Positions 1-9,030 of a stretch of 10,017 nt of DNA are shown piece by piece (within the stretch, counting starts at the first letter, position 1; every line of letters starts with the position of its first letter). Position numbers and translations under genes: made by a program. The notes below the pieces were generated by a model, which had not been told where the DNA came from, did not search any database, and saw nothing but the letters and a program-made list of their open reading frames with translations. The stretch is from UBA7396 sp036172015 (GTDB taxonomy: Bacteria; Patescibacteriota; Gracilibacteria; BD1-5; UBA6164): contig JAVHSE010000059.1 in the NCBI GenBank assembly GCA_036172015.1, positions 1 through 10,017 on the forward strand. The letters are read 5' to 3'.

Positions 1-58
1 CATGAAAGCTATTTGATTCTAGTTTTTGAGAAAACCAATTTAGATTGGGTATATTCAT
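1..58 (-). CDS. Start of an unidentified gene, cut by the window edge
   Basis: An ATG at 56-58 opens a minus-strand frame of 19 codons that runs off the window without a stop. It begins MNIPNLNWFSQKLESNSFH. This is too short to assign to a family, and it contains no in-frame UGA. Support for a real start is mostly positional: it lies about 20 bases below the predicted start site of a TTGACA/TATATT promoter, and it follows the RND pump gene in the same direction. No Shine-Dalgarno sequence is visible. It could be a chance short frame, because only 58 bases can be read. Confidence 0.5.
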   Translation of the reverse strand, partial: MNIPNLNWFSQKLESNSFH

Positions 59-79
59 AAATAATTTTAAAAAAATAAG

Positions 80-106
80 TTTTAAATATAAATAATATAT
101 TTAAAA
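80..106. repeat. Perfect 11-bp inverted repeat inside the left-edge promoter
   Basis: The arms TTTTAAATATA (80-90) and TATATTTAAAA (96-106) are perfect reverse complements separated by 5 bases. The repeat fills the space between the -35 box and the -10 box and includes the -10. It contains no G or C, so it would be weak as an intrinsic terminator for the upstream pump operon. It could be an operator for the downstream gene, or a by-product of AT richness. Confidence 0.4.
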
Positions 107-112
107 TGTCAA
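85..112 (-). promoter_or_regulatory. Sigma-70-like promoter for the gene at the left edge
   Basis: On the minus strand a perfect -35 box TTGACA (107-112) is followed after 16 bases by TATATT (85-90) as -10. The predicted start of transcription is near 78, giving a leader of about 20 bases before the ATG at 58. The background is almost pure A+T, so the -10 alone means little; the perfect -35 box and the position carry the call. Confidence 0.5.
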
Positions 113-116
113 ATTT

Positions 117-3100
117 TTAACTCTCAATTTTATCTTTTTCCATATTTTCATCCCAAAGTTTCTTTTGACTATCATAATAAAATATTGGAATAGCAATGAG
201 TGTCAGTATAGCACTCGTTGATAATCAACAAACGATACTCCGAGCGAGTCAGCTCCACACAGGATCAGAAGTTATTTTTATAGCTCAAAATATAGCAGAA
301 ATACTCGTCAGCATTATTGGCATAAATCTTATATATCATGCATGTATAATTGCTTTTTCAATAGTCCATCATCTTTTTTTTAATATATCAATATAATCGA
401 TAAGAAGTATCGCATTTCAAACTACTATTCAAGCTAAGCTAATGACTCAAATCATTCCAGTTGCATTAAAATATTCATTTTTGAATATATATAATAGTGA
501 AAATCCAGGAAAAATTCAAAAAAATCAAAGGAGAAAAGGTAACATAATTATTCCAGCGACTCAGAAACTTCTAAATTGTCAGACCATTAAAAAATATATC
601 GCAAGAAGTGCTATAATCATAGCTGTTCCAAGATCTCTAAAAGTATCCATAGTGAGTTTCCATTCTCCATCCCATTCTAATTTATATATCTTTCCATCTC
701 TGAATCATTGGTAAGTAATATCATAAAATGAAGAATCAATTACTTTATATTTTCATGCTAAAAAATTTTTATTTTTGAGTTGAGACATCAGTTTTACAAT
801 TGGATATACTACAGAGTTATCTCACATTTCTGAATATATAAAATTTGAAATCTCTCTCTTATCGGTATTTATTTCAGGGTTTACAAATTCATAACTTATT
901 TTTGCAATACTAGAAAGAGGTATTTTTACTCCATCTTTGTTTGTAAATTTAATTTTTTCAAGCATTTCTAAACTTTCACTTTGATTATTTTTTACTCATA
1001 AAATAATATTGGTGACTTCGAGAGAGTCAGAATTTGAAATGATTGAAATATGAGTAGTATTTTTTGTAATAGCAAGAGTAGAAGTTACCTGTTTTGTATC
1101 AAGTCATGCTCTTGCTATTGATTCATTATCAAGATTGATAACTATTTTTCTATAGGTACTCGCAAGAGAAGTATGTAAGTCAGCTAGTTTTTCTCAGACT
1201 TCTATTTTTTTAATTTCATTATAGACATCATTGGTAAATATATCTAAATTTTTTATATCATCTCATCACTTTAACTTTATCATAAAGGTAGCTCTTACTG
1301 GAGGTCCTGGAGGATCTTCAAGGAGTCTGAGTTTCACATCTGGATATCTTTCGAGTAAATATTTTGTTAATAAAGGTCGTATTTGAAAAGTATACATTTC
1401 TGATTTTATTCTTTCTGGGAATTCTTCTTTCGTCACTAAATTAATTCTTGAAGAGATTTGGTATTCTTCCGTTCTATTTGATCATCATCTAAATAAATTC
1501 GCAAAATCTCACATAAATGGAGTTCCAATCGTTGAAGAAACTGATGATGCAATATTGAGTTCTTTTGATAGAGAAGGATTTTTTAGAAAAAATGTTTCAA
1601 TATCTTTATTTATTTCCAGCATCTTATCTACATTCGTTCATCTTAAGTTATCAATCCATAAATATACCTGATCTTTATCTGATTTAGGGAGCATACGAGC
1701 TTTAAAAATTCAAGTATATATTGGTGCTATAATAATAAATAACAGAGATATCCAGAAAAATATTTTAAATATTTTTCTATTTCTTTTTCCTTTTGTATTA
1801 TCGTGTATAAAAATATTCATCAATTTTAAATATATTTTTCTTATATCCCATTTTGATTCTTTTTTGTGTGGATGTTTTTCTCACTCTTTGATATCTTTTG
1901 TTGTTATATAGGAAACCCAAGGATTAATAGAAAAAGCAACAATAATAGAAAATAATAATGCTACAATCGCAAATTTTGGAATTGGTCACATATATTCTCA
2001 CATCATTCCTGTTACTGCAAACATACCTGCAAAAGATAAAATTTTTGTGATAGTTGATAATATAACTCATGATCAAACCTCCTCAGTTGCATTTAAAATA
2101 GCTTCTATCTTACTTTTTCCCGTATTTATTCTCTCCTCTAAATGTCTGTGAATATTTTCAACTACTACAATTGAATCATCAACTAACATTCAAATAACGA
2201 GAATAAGAGCAAAAAGAGAAATTCTATTTATATTGTATCATACTATATATGAGTATAAAAATACAAGCGAAAGTATTAATGGTATAGAAGTAGCTGTATT
2301 GAGTGCATTTTTAAATCATAAAAAGAGAACAAGAATTATCACTACTATCATAATTGATTCAATCAGATCAGTTATGAGATCATCGGTAGCTTTCTTGGCT
2401 TCAGATCATTCATCTTGAATAATTTCAATTTTTATATCTTTTGGAAGTTCTTTTTTTATTTCTTCCATTTTCTTTTTTATATTGTTGGTTACAAATACTC
2501 CATTGGTTCCAACTTGTTTTCATATTCAGAGAAAAACTCAATATTTTCAAAAATTATCTTTACTGGAAAATGTAGAATAGTTTGAAACTCTTTTTTCTCC
2601 ATAACTCAACTCAGCAATATCTTCTAAATAGAGAATTTTTCCATTTATATTTGATACAATAAGTTTTTTGAGAGCATTTATATCGTTTACTTTTCCATTT
2701 GTTTCTAGAAATACTCTTTCTCAATTATGGAGATGAAAGTTTCCATTTGGTAAACTGAGATTATTTTTTTGTAAAATATCATAAATTTGCATAATATCAG
2801 TATTTTTTGCTTCAATTTTTTCGAGATCAAGCTCTATAACGATGTTTTTTTTCATTCCTCACACTATATCAAGAGTCGTAACATTTTCTATTATTTTTAG
2901 TTTATTTTTGATAATATTTGCCATCTGACGAAGGTAGATATATTTATTTTGAATTCAAATATCCTTTTTCCCATCATAATAAATACTATAAGTAATTTGA
3001 GGAAGTTCATCAGGATTGATAGCTTTAATGATTGGAAATTCTACTCAAATAGGTTTGAGATCCATATTTTGAGATATTTTTTGATTGAGTTTTATTTTTG

Positions 3101-3416
3101 CATTTTCTACATTTTCTCAAACTTTAAATTTCACCATTACTCACACATAATTATCTCATGATACTCAAAAAACTTCATCAATTCATTCAATTTCCATGAT
3201 TTTGTTTTCGAGTTCATTGGTAATAAGTCTTTTTATTTCATCTGATGTGAGACTTGGAGCTTGAATAAAAATATTAAAAGCTGGTACTATAATAGTTGGG
3301 TTATATTGTTTTGGAATAATAATATAACTTCCAATTCAAGATAAGAGAGTTATTATAATAATAACGAGAGTTAACTTTGAGTTTTTTATAAAAAATTCAG
3401 CAAATTTTGAGAACAT
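117..3416 (-). CDS. RND-family (HAE/AcrB-type) efflux pump, inner-membrane subunit
   Basis: Read with UGA as glycine, the frame gives 1,099 residues, about the usual length for an AcrB-type pump; about 48 codons are UGA. Visible layout: a membrane helix near residues 15-33, a first extracytoplasmic porter domain, a helix ending near 367, a TM4 motif GMLVDDSIVVVENIHR, a helix near 549-569, a second porter domain to about 915, and a helix near 926-946. The C-terminal part contains SLAGIVVGNAILLIDYI and DPVWSGLARSI. D413 and D414 match the AcrB proton-relay aspartates D407/D408. The position of AcrB K940 is glycine (G1000, itself a UGA codon), as expected of a more distant HAE subgroup rather than of AcrB proper. 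It is the last gene of the TetR-adaptor-pump operon, 16 bases after the adaptor stop. The substrate cannot be told from sequence. Confidence 0.93.
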
Positions 3417-3432
3417 ATATATTTATTAATTA

Positions 3433-5346
3433 TTATTGTAAAATCTCACCATCAAAAATATTTTCTTTTCACTCAGTAATTATTATTTCTCAAATATTAA
3501 GTCAACGAATTTGTGAAAAATTATCATTTTGTTTTTCAATTTCAATATTTTTTAATAGAGCTTTTTTTCATTCTAAAACAAAAACTTGAGGTATCATAAA
3601 TTTTGTTAAAAGAGCAGTATTTGGAATAATAATTCCAGTATTTGAATTATTATCATGGAAATATATTTTTGAATAACTTCCTATTTTTATATCTCATTTT
3701 TTATTTTCAAGTGTGATTTCAATACTTGATTTTTTTGTCAGCATATCTCTGACAGGAAGTTTTTTTGTTATGACTCCATTTTTCAGTTCACTTGATCACT
3801 CAATTTCTGCTTGTACTCAATTTCAAATATTTATTTTACTCAGTAATTCTTCAGGGATTTGGACTTCAATTTTGATACCATCATAAGATGAAACCACTAA
3901 AATAGGAGTTCATGGTCAAACGATACTTCCAACTTCGCTGAGTTTTTTTGTTACTATTCCATTAAGTAGAGAAATGATTTTTCCATTTTCTATCATAACT
4001 CAGGCATTATTTTTTCATAATACAACTTGATTTATTTGTGTATCAATTTCTGATAAACTCGCACTTTTTTGTTTTTTTAACGATTCGAGTGAAGCAAGTA
4101 TTTCACTCAGTCCATTTTGAGAAAGTTCTTTTTGTTTTTTTGAAATCTCTGTCTTGGTATTTATATCAGTGAGTTTTCAATCTCCAATAGAAGATATTTG
4201 AGATAATGTTTGTTTGAGAGTTTCTATTTGTTTTATAGCTGATTCTTGTTGTTTTTCTAGCATATCGAGAGTTGATTTTTTTTCTTTTTGAAAATTCCCT
4301 ATGCTATCAATACTTCCTTTGAGTCATAAAAAATAATTTCCTGAAACGGTTATAATAGCTTGTTCATTTTGATTTTGCAGAGCTGTAATTTGATTTTTAT
4401 AGTTTTGAATCGTATTTTCTGTAAAATTTGTATTTGAAATAGAGTTTTCTATAGTTGTATATGCTTTTTTTAAAATATTTCGTATATCAGTAGAGAAAAG
4501 GGTATTATATTCGTGAAGAGCATTTTCGATATCATTATTTGTATCGAGAGGAAGTTTTTTTATATCAGTAATTTTTGATAAAAGAGTTCTAAAATCATTT
4601 TCTATTTGAGTTTTTAATGTAGTATTTTTTGCTCAGATATATATTTCAAAACTATCATTTTTATTTTTATTATCATCGGTTACTCAAAAAAGATTATCTA
4701 AAAAATCAATTTCATTCGCCATTAATATATTTGCATTAGAAATTGCATTTTTTGAATTTGAATATATATCAGATTCTTTTTGATTGAAAGAAATTTTACT
4801 ATTTTCTAATTGTAATTTTGCTGTTTCTATTTGCGTTTCAGCAGATGATATTTGAGTTTCTACTGTTTTAATTTGATTTTGAGTTATATTTTTTGTATCA
4901 ATAGTTCAGAGTTCACTACCACTTACTCATAAATGAGCAATTTCAATTCATGTTTGAGCACTTTTAATTTTTTCATTCATGACTTGTATTTGTGCATCAT
5001 ACATTTCACTCGTTGATTTTTTTAAGCTTTCTAAACTGATAATTATTTCATTACTAGAATTGAAACCAGTTTTTGCTTCATTAGAATCTAAAGTAGCCAC
5101 TACTTCTCAAATATAAACTTTATCTCAAATATTTTTTGTAATGGAAGTAATTTTTCATCATATTTTTGCTCAAAGAGAAACATTATTAAAACTATCTGTA
5201 TATCATATATAACTCTCATTTCCATCTATACTTCCACTTTGTACAGAAGCTGTTTTATAGTATTTTTTAATAATTTCGTTTTTTTCTTCAGTACAAGAAG
5301 TAAGAAAAAGAGTAAAAATAAAAGTAAAAACAATGATTTTTTTCAT
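3433..5346 (-). CDS. Membrane-fusion (periplasmic adaptor) protein, lipoprotein-like, HlyD/RND type
   Basis: The product has 637 residues with UGA as glycine (about 25 UGA codons) and ends in a double stop, TAA TAA. Residues 1-18 are a signal sequence ending in a lipobox-like LTSC, so Cys18 is the probable lipid anchor. One half of a barrel-sandwich (lipoyl-like) domain is visible around residues 55-90 (AKIGGKITSI, then GDKVYIGEVVATLDS). The matching half lies in the C-terminal third (NGKIISLLNGIVTKK). Between them is a long region rich in Gln, Glu, Lys and Ser that looks like coiled coil, longer than the hairpin of ordinary RND adaptors. The C-terminus carries the family pattern PNTALL, VFVLEGKKAL and RGLNIGEIIITEG. 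It starts 4 bases after the TetR stop and should dock on the pump encoded next. Confidence 0.9.
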
Positions 5347-5350
5347 ATAT

Positions 5351-5881
5351 TTATGAGTTAAAAAATAAAATTTCTATTTCACTTAATAATTTTGTTTTAT
5401 CAATAGCACAAGTGCTATAGGTGCTTTTTTCTCTTCAAATTTGATTAATAAGAGTAAGAAATAAAAAAGTTTTTTCTTGGCTAAAAGCTACTTTTTTATT
5501 CATAGCTGTATAAATAGTATTAAAAATTTTTTTTTGTTTTTCTTTTATATAAGAGCTTATAATATCATTTTCTTCATATCCGTTTTGATTTATAACAAAA
5601 AAAATATTTTTGTTTACTTCTCAAAAAGTCAGAAAATCATGTAATAGTAATTGAAAATTATTTTTATTCCATTTTTTTATAATATTTTCAATAAAATCGA
5701 AATAAATATGAAAACTAGAATCAAGAACTTCAATAATTAATTCTTCTTTAGAAGGAAAATGATAATAAAGGGAAGCCTTTTTCATACCAATTTTACTCGC
5801 AATATCCTGCATAGAAACTTCTTTAAAGCTTTTGTCATAAAAGAGTTCCTCGATTTTTTTTATAATTTCTTGTTTCGTCAT
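5351..5881 (-). CDS. TetR/AcrR-family transcriptional regulator
   Basis: The product has 176 residues and two internal UGA (Gly) codons, one of them at residue 87. The N-terminal 50 residues are a classic TetR DNA-binding domain: a helix-turn-helix around 23-46 with MQDIASKIGMKKASLYYHF, followed by SKEELI. The remainder is an all-helical ligand/dimer domain with no recognisable similarity, as is normal for the family. The ATG at 5879-5881 gives the standard short lead-in to the helix-turn-helix. It is the first gene of the efflux operon. An operator-like palindrome lies about 20 bases upstream, directly beside the -10 box, so it probably represses itself together with the adaptor and pump. 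The inducing ligand is unknown. Confidence 0.93.
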
Positions 5882-5902
5882 ATATAATAATACAATAATA
5901 AA

Positions 5903-5920
5903 CTACCAATCGTTAGGTAG
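5903..5920. promoter_or_regulatory. Candidate TetR-type operator
   Basis: The 18-base element CTACCAATCGTTAGGTAG is an imperfect palindrome: 14 of 18 positions are symmetric, with outer arms CTACC and GGTAG exact and a central CG. It touches the -10 box (5921-5926) and covers the expected transcription start, the usual place for a TetR-family repressor to block RNA polymerase. It is one of the few GC-containing palindromes in the intergenic DNA. Binding by the TetR protein encoded just downstream is inferred from position. Confidence 0.72.
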
Positions 5921-5947
5921 ATTATATAGAATAAAAATAAATGTCAA
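5921..5947 (-). promoter_or_regulatory. Promoter of the TetR-adaptor-pump operon
   Basis: On the minus strand TTGACA (5942-5947) and TATAAT (5921-5926) are both perfect consensus boxes. The spacer is 15 bases, slightly shorter than the optimum of 17. Transcription should begin near 5913-5914, inside the adjoining palindrome, leaving a leader of about 32 bases before the TetR ATG. No Shine-Dalgarno motif is present in that leader. Confidence 0.7.
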
Positions 5948-5989
5948 ATAATTTTACTTGATTTGCAAGGGAAGTAGAAATAGAACTTT

Positions 5990-6814
5990 TTATTTTTTAA
6001 TTATCAATTTAAATACTCTTCCTTCTGAGTCTAAAGTAACTTTTAAATCATAAATATCACAAATTTTTTTCACGATAGAAAGTCAAATACCATAACCTCA
6101 GAAATTATTTCAATTGAATCATTTATAAAATATATCAAAATATTTATCAAGTTCTTCACTATTTATAGTATTTTTTATAGTATTTGAAAAAATTATTTCA
6201 TCTTTTTTTATATCTATGTTTATTTTTTTATCTTCTGAATATTTAAGTCCATTTTCAATAATATTTTTGAGTAAAATTTCAAATAAATTTTTATCTCAGT
6301 TAATAATAAAATCATTATTATAATGAAGATGAATATTTTTATTTTCTCAATATTTCAGAAATAATTCTTTCAAATTTATGTTTTCGGTTCATTTGTTTTT
6401 TGAATTTTCTGCGAGAAATAAAAGTGACGAAATAATATTTTCCATCGAAGTAATTTCTTCAAAACTAGATTTGAGTAAATCAGCATCATAAGAAATTTCT
6501 AAAAGTTCAAGATTTGATTTTAAAACTGCTAATGGATTTTTCAATTCATGAGCGAGATTATGATTATAATTTTTTAATTTTTCATTGGTTTCTTGAATTG
6601 GTTTTGTTGTCAAATAAGCCAGTTTTAAACTCACAAAATATATAATAATACTCGAAATAAAAAATATAATATATTTATTATTTCATCTATTTCAAGAAAA
6701 ATCAACGATCCCACTCAAATTAAGATATTGGAAAAAAATAGAAAGTGTTATTACTATAAAAAGTAAAAAAAAACTTATTTTTAATGCGAGTTTATGCTCT
6801 TGCGATAGTTTCAT
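5990..6814 (-). CDS. Membrane histidine kinase with two helices and almost no sensor loop
   Basis: The product has 274 residues. Two membrane helices at about 10-30 and 48-68 are joined by only about 18 residues (LSGIVDFSGNRGNNK in the middle). No HAMP or PAS domain fits between the second helix and the dimerisation domain. The H box reads NHNLAHELKNPLAV with the phospho-accepting His at residue 89. The N box is EILLKNIIENGLKYS. The G2 box is FGGYGIGLSIVKKI, in which the first and last glycines are UGA codons; about nine UGA codons occur in all. The ATG at 6812-6814 is the first in-frame ATG and precedes helix 1 directly. It lies 9 bases after the response-regulator stop, so the two are cotranscribed partners. 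The architecture matches intramembrane-sensing kinases; the signal is unknown. Confidence 0.93.
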
Positions 6815-6823
6815 AATAAAAAG

Positions 6824-7486
6824 TTATTCAATAATATATCAAACTCATTTAATAGTTTTAATAAAATCTTTTCCAATTTTTTTTCTTATAGTCGAGATAT
6901 GAGCTTCTAAAGTAGTGGAAGAAAGTTCTAAATTTTCTTCTGCTTCCCCCCAAACATGTTCGAGTATTTGAGTTTTATTTTTTGGATATCATTTATTTTG
7001 AGCGAGAAATTCTATAATAAGATATTCTTTATTTCAGAGTTCTATTTCATTTTTATCAAAAAATAATTTATGTTTTGATAGATTTATTTCATAATCTTTA
7101 ATAATAATTTTATTTTCAATAATAGAATTTTTTCTTTTGAGAAGAGAATGAATTCTCGCGAGTAATTCTTTGAGTTCAAAAGGTTTCGTCATATAATCAT
7201 CGACTCATAATTCAAACATTTCCAGTTTATCATCGAGCATACTATTCGAAGTAAGAGCTATAATTGGAGTATTTTTTCCGGATAATCTGAGTTTCCTTGT
7301 AAATTCTTTTCCATTTACATATGGCATATTAATATCCAAAATAAGAGCATCATATTCATTTCCTATCATTTTTTCGAGAGCTTCTCATCCATGAGCAGCC
7401 ACTTCAGTAGTAAAGCCTGATATTTTTAGAAATTTTGCTATATTCTCCCTCAATTTCGGATTATCTTCAACAACGAGTATTTTCAT
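6824..7486 (-). CDS. OmpR/PhoB-family response regulator
   Basis: The product has 220 residues, the normal length for this family. The receiver domain (about 1-117) starts MKILVVEDNP. Its acidic pair is E7/D8, the phospho-acceptor is D51 (LILDINMP), the switch threonine is T79 (ALTSN) and the conserved lysine is K101 (MTKPF). The C-terminal winged-helix domain holds NKEYLIIEFLAQN, ILEHVWG, the recognition-helix segment TLEAHISTIRKKIG and the final wing TIKGVGYIIE. In KGVGYI both glycines are UGA codons, strong evidence for the recoding; there are six UGA codons in all. It lies 19 bases below the DUF4395 stop and 9 bases above the kinase start. Members of this family bind tandem direct repeats with about 11-bp periodicity. 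Confidence 0.96.
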
Positions 7487-7505
7487 AGAGAGTATTAAAA
7501 AATTA

Positions 7506-8123
7506 TTATATTTCACATTGTCCATTGAGACAATTTTGTCATTCATATTTTTTCATGATTCATTTTTTTACTAAAAATGTATATATATTACATCAAACAC
7601 AATACCCAACTACTGATTCTAACCACATAAATACGATACAAAGAACACAAAGTAAAATAGGTGGAGAGAATGGAGTAATCATTATTGATGATAGATTTTG
7701 TCTCTCTAGAGTAAATTTTTGAATTTCAATGAGTTCTTTATAAGTAAATCACCAATCAAGAAGTATTCAAGATTGTACTATGAGACAAAATAAAACAAGA
7801 GTCGAAATTATGAGTCATATAATCCAAGCGAATCTTTTTTGTATGGCTCAAACATATATTTTTGGAGATTTTTTTATAAATAGTCTGACTATATTTCAAA
7901 ATAATGAATATTTCGGATTTATAAATACTTTTATAACGAAATCAATCCACACGATTGATATAATTACTAAAGGAATCATATATGCAGCTTTAAATAAAAC
8001 TAAAAATAATGCAAATAATGCAAAAACCAGACTAATTCCAGCTGAAATTCTTATTTCTACTTCATTTACAAATCCATATTTATCATTTTTTTGACTCATA
8101 TGAGCCATGTATTCTCCATACAT
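7506..8123 (-). CDS. DUF4395-family integral membrane protein with Cys motifs
   Basis: The product has 205 residues with eight UGA codons. Several hydrophobic helices are visible: one around 30-50 (ISLVFALFALFLVLF), one directly after (MIPLVIISIVWIDFVIKVF), a pair in the middle (FAWIIGLIISTLVLFCLIV) and one near the C-terminus. Family marks of DUF4395 are the N-terminal RISAG, the NPKYS motif after the second helix, SPPILLCVLCIVF, and GYCVGCNIY with C175 and C178. A short tail, NCLNGQCEI, adds two more cysteines. The molecular function of DUF4395 is not established; the paired cysteines suggest redox chemistry or metal binding. I chose the ATG at 8121-8123, but ATGs six or nine codons further in (MAHMSQKND) are equally plausible. 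It heads the unit with the response regulator and kinase, so it may modulate or feed the signal. No clear promoter is seen upstream. Confidence 0.85.
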
Positions 8124-8154
8124 ACTGGTATTATTTAAGATATAAAAAAATAGG

Positions 8155-8187
8155 AAAACCTATTATATTTTTATAATAATAGGTTTT
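8155..8187. terminator. Hairpin terminator behind the DUF2202 gene
   Basis: Arms AAAACCTATTAT (8155-8166) and ATAATAGGTTTT (8176-8187) form a perfect 12-bp stem with a 9-base loop. In the minus direction the stem ends in GGTTTT and is followed after four bases by a run of seven T, so it can end the DUF2202 transcript that stops 15 bases earlier. It also ends in a T run on the plus strand, but no plus-strand gene needs it. It separates DUF2202 from the DUF4395 operon, although partial read-through is possible. Confidence 0.75.
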
Positions 8188-8202
8188 TTAGAAAAGTGAA
8201 TT

Positions 8203-8964
8203 TTATTGTGCTAATTTTTCAACTAATTTTGCTTTTAAAGTTCATTTAGAATTCACTTCATCTTGATTTAAATAAGAACTATAATCTATACTACTTGAAA
8301 GTCCTGCATTTGATAATCATTTCAAAAATCATCTCATATGATTATATGATGCTCATCATATATCAGTGAATACTATTTTTATATCATCATTATCAGTAGT
8401 TTTTATCGTATCTACTATATCATTTATATCAAGTATTTCAATTTTTAATCCTACATCTAGTGCATTTTGAAGTGATTTTTCTCATTCTAGTTTTAGTGAA
8501 TTGAAAGTAGATTGTAATTCTCCATAATTTGTAGGAGCAGAGAGATTATATCTTTCAAGTAATACTTTTATAGCTTCCATATGTTGACCTTCAGATTCAG
8601 CTATATTTTTAAAAGTTTGTACTCAGTAGAGAGTATAAAAATAATTATAAGCATCACGAGCTACCATTTCTTCACTGTATTGGTAATCTAAATCAAGTTT
8701 TTCTTGTTCTGATAGTTCGCTAGGAGCTATATCTTTTATCATATCTCAAGGATTTCCAGAATGTTTCATTTGAGAATTGTTTCCAATTCATTGTCATTGA
8801 CTTTTATGTTGTCATTGACTATTTCCATGAAGAGTATTTTCAATTCTTTTTCATTGACCTTGTCATATCCTTGATCAATTTCATAGAGCATAAGTAGCTA
8901 TAATTCAAGTGGTAAGTATGGTAGTAACAAGAATACTTGTTACTATTTTTGTACTATTTTTCAT
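8203..8964 (-). CDS. Secreted ferritin-like DUF2202 protein
   Basis: The product has 253 residues with about 16 UGA codons. Residues 1-28 form an export signal (Lys-containing start, hydrophobic core IVTSILVTTILTTGIIATYA). Residues 29-70 are a low-complexity linker rich in Gly, Gln, Asn and Ser, partly encoded by an 18-base tandem repeat. From about 85 on, the DUF2202 ferritin-like domain is clear: QYSEEMVARDAYNYFYTLYG, then FKNIAESEGQHMEAIKVLLERY, DVGLKIEILDINDI and SYNHMRGFLKGL. The candidate di-metal ligands E98/E99, E125, H128, E176 and H209 are all present. A role in metal or oxidative-stress chemistry outside the membrane is inferred from the fold; the family has no firmly assigned reaction. 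It is transcribed alone, with its own promoter and a terminator. Confidence 0.88.
8791..8820 (-). repeat. Short 18-base tandem repeat in the DUF2202 linker
   Basis: The 12-base word TTGTCATTGACT occurs at 8791-8802 and again at 8809-8820, a period of 18 bases or six codons. It encodes repeated Ser-Gln-Gly-Gln units (SQGQHKSQGQG) in the linker between the signal peptide and the ferritin-like domain. A diverged third copy lies near 8850. The glycines here are nearly all UGA codons. Confidence 0.6.
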
Positions 8965-8995
8965 AATGGTATAGTTATATATATAAATTTCTTTC

Positions 8996-9012
8996 ATCTC
9001 TTCTCTTGAGAT
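8996..9012 (-). other. Possible small stem-loop at the 5' end of the DUF2202 mRNA
   Basis: ATCTC and GAGAT form a 5-bp stem with a 7-base purine-rich loop, located at the predicted transcription start, about 30 bases before the ATG. It might stabilise the 5' end or be a coincidence. The AGAGAAGAG segment is too far from the start codon to serve as a normal ribosome-binding site. Confidence 0.25.
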
Positions 9013-9019
9013 TACGAGC

Positions 9020-9025
9020 ATTATA
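9020..9025 (-). promoter_or_regulatory. -10 box of the DUF2202 gene
   Basis: A perfect TATAAT lies on the minus strand, with transcription expected to start near 9013 and a leader of about 50 bases. No good TTGACA-like -35 box lies at the right distance. That position is occupied by a direct repeat (9031-9051), which suggests a promoter that depends on an activator. Confidence 0.6.
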
Positions 9026-9030
9026 TAGAT

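Noticed and set aside
5948..5989. Possible terminator after the kinase gene (CTTG/CAAG or TACTT/AAGTA pairing)
   Set aside because: Stems of 4-5 bp with no adjoining T run in the minus direction; too weak to call.
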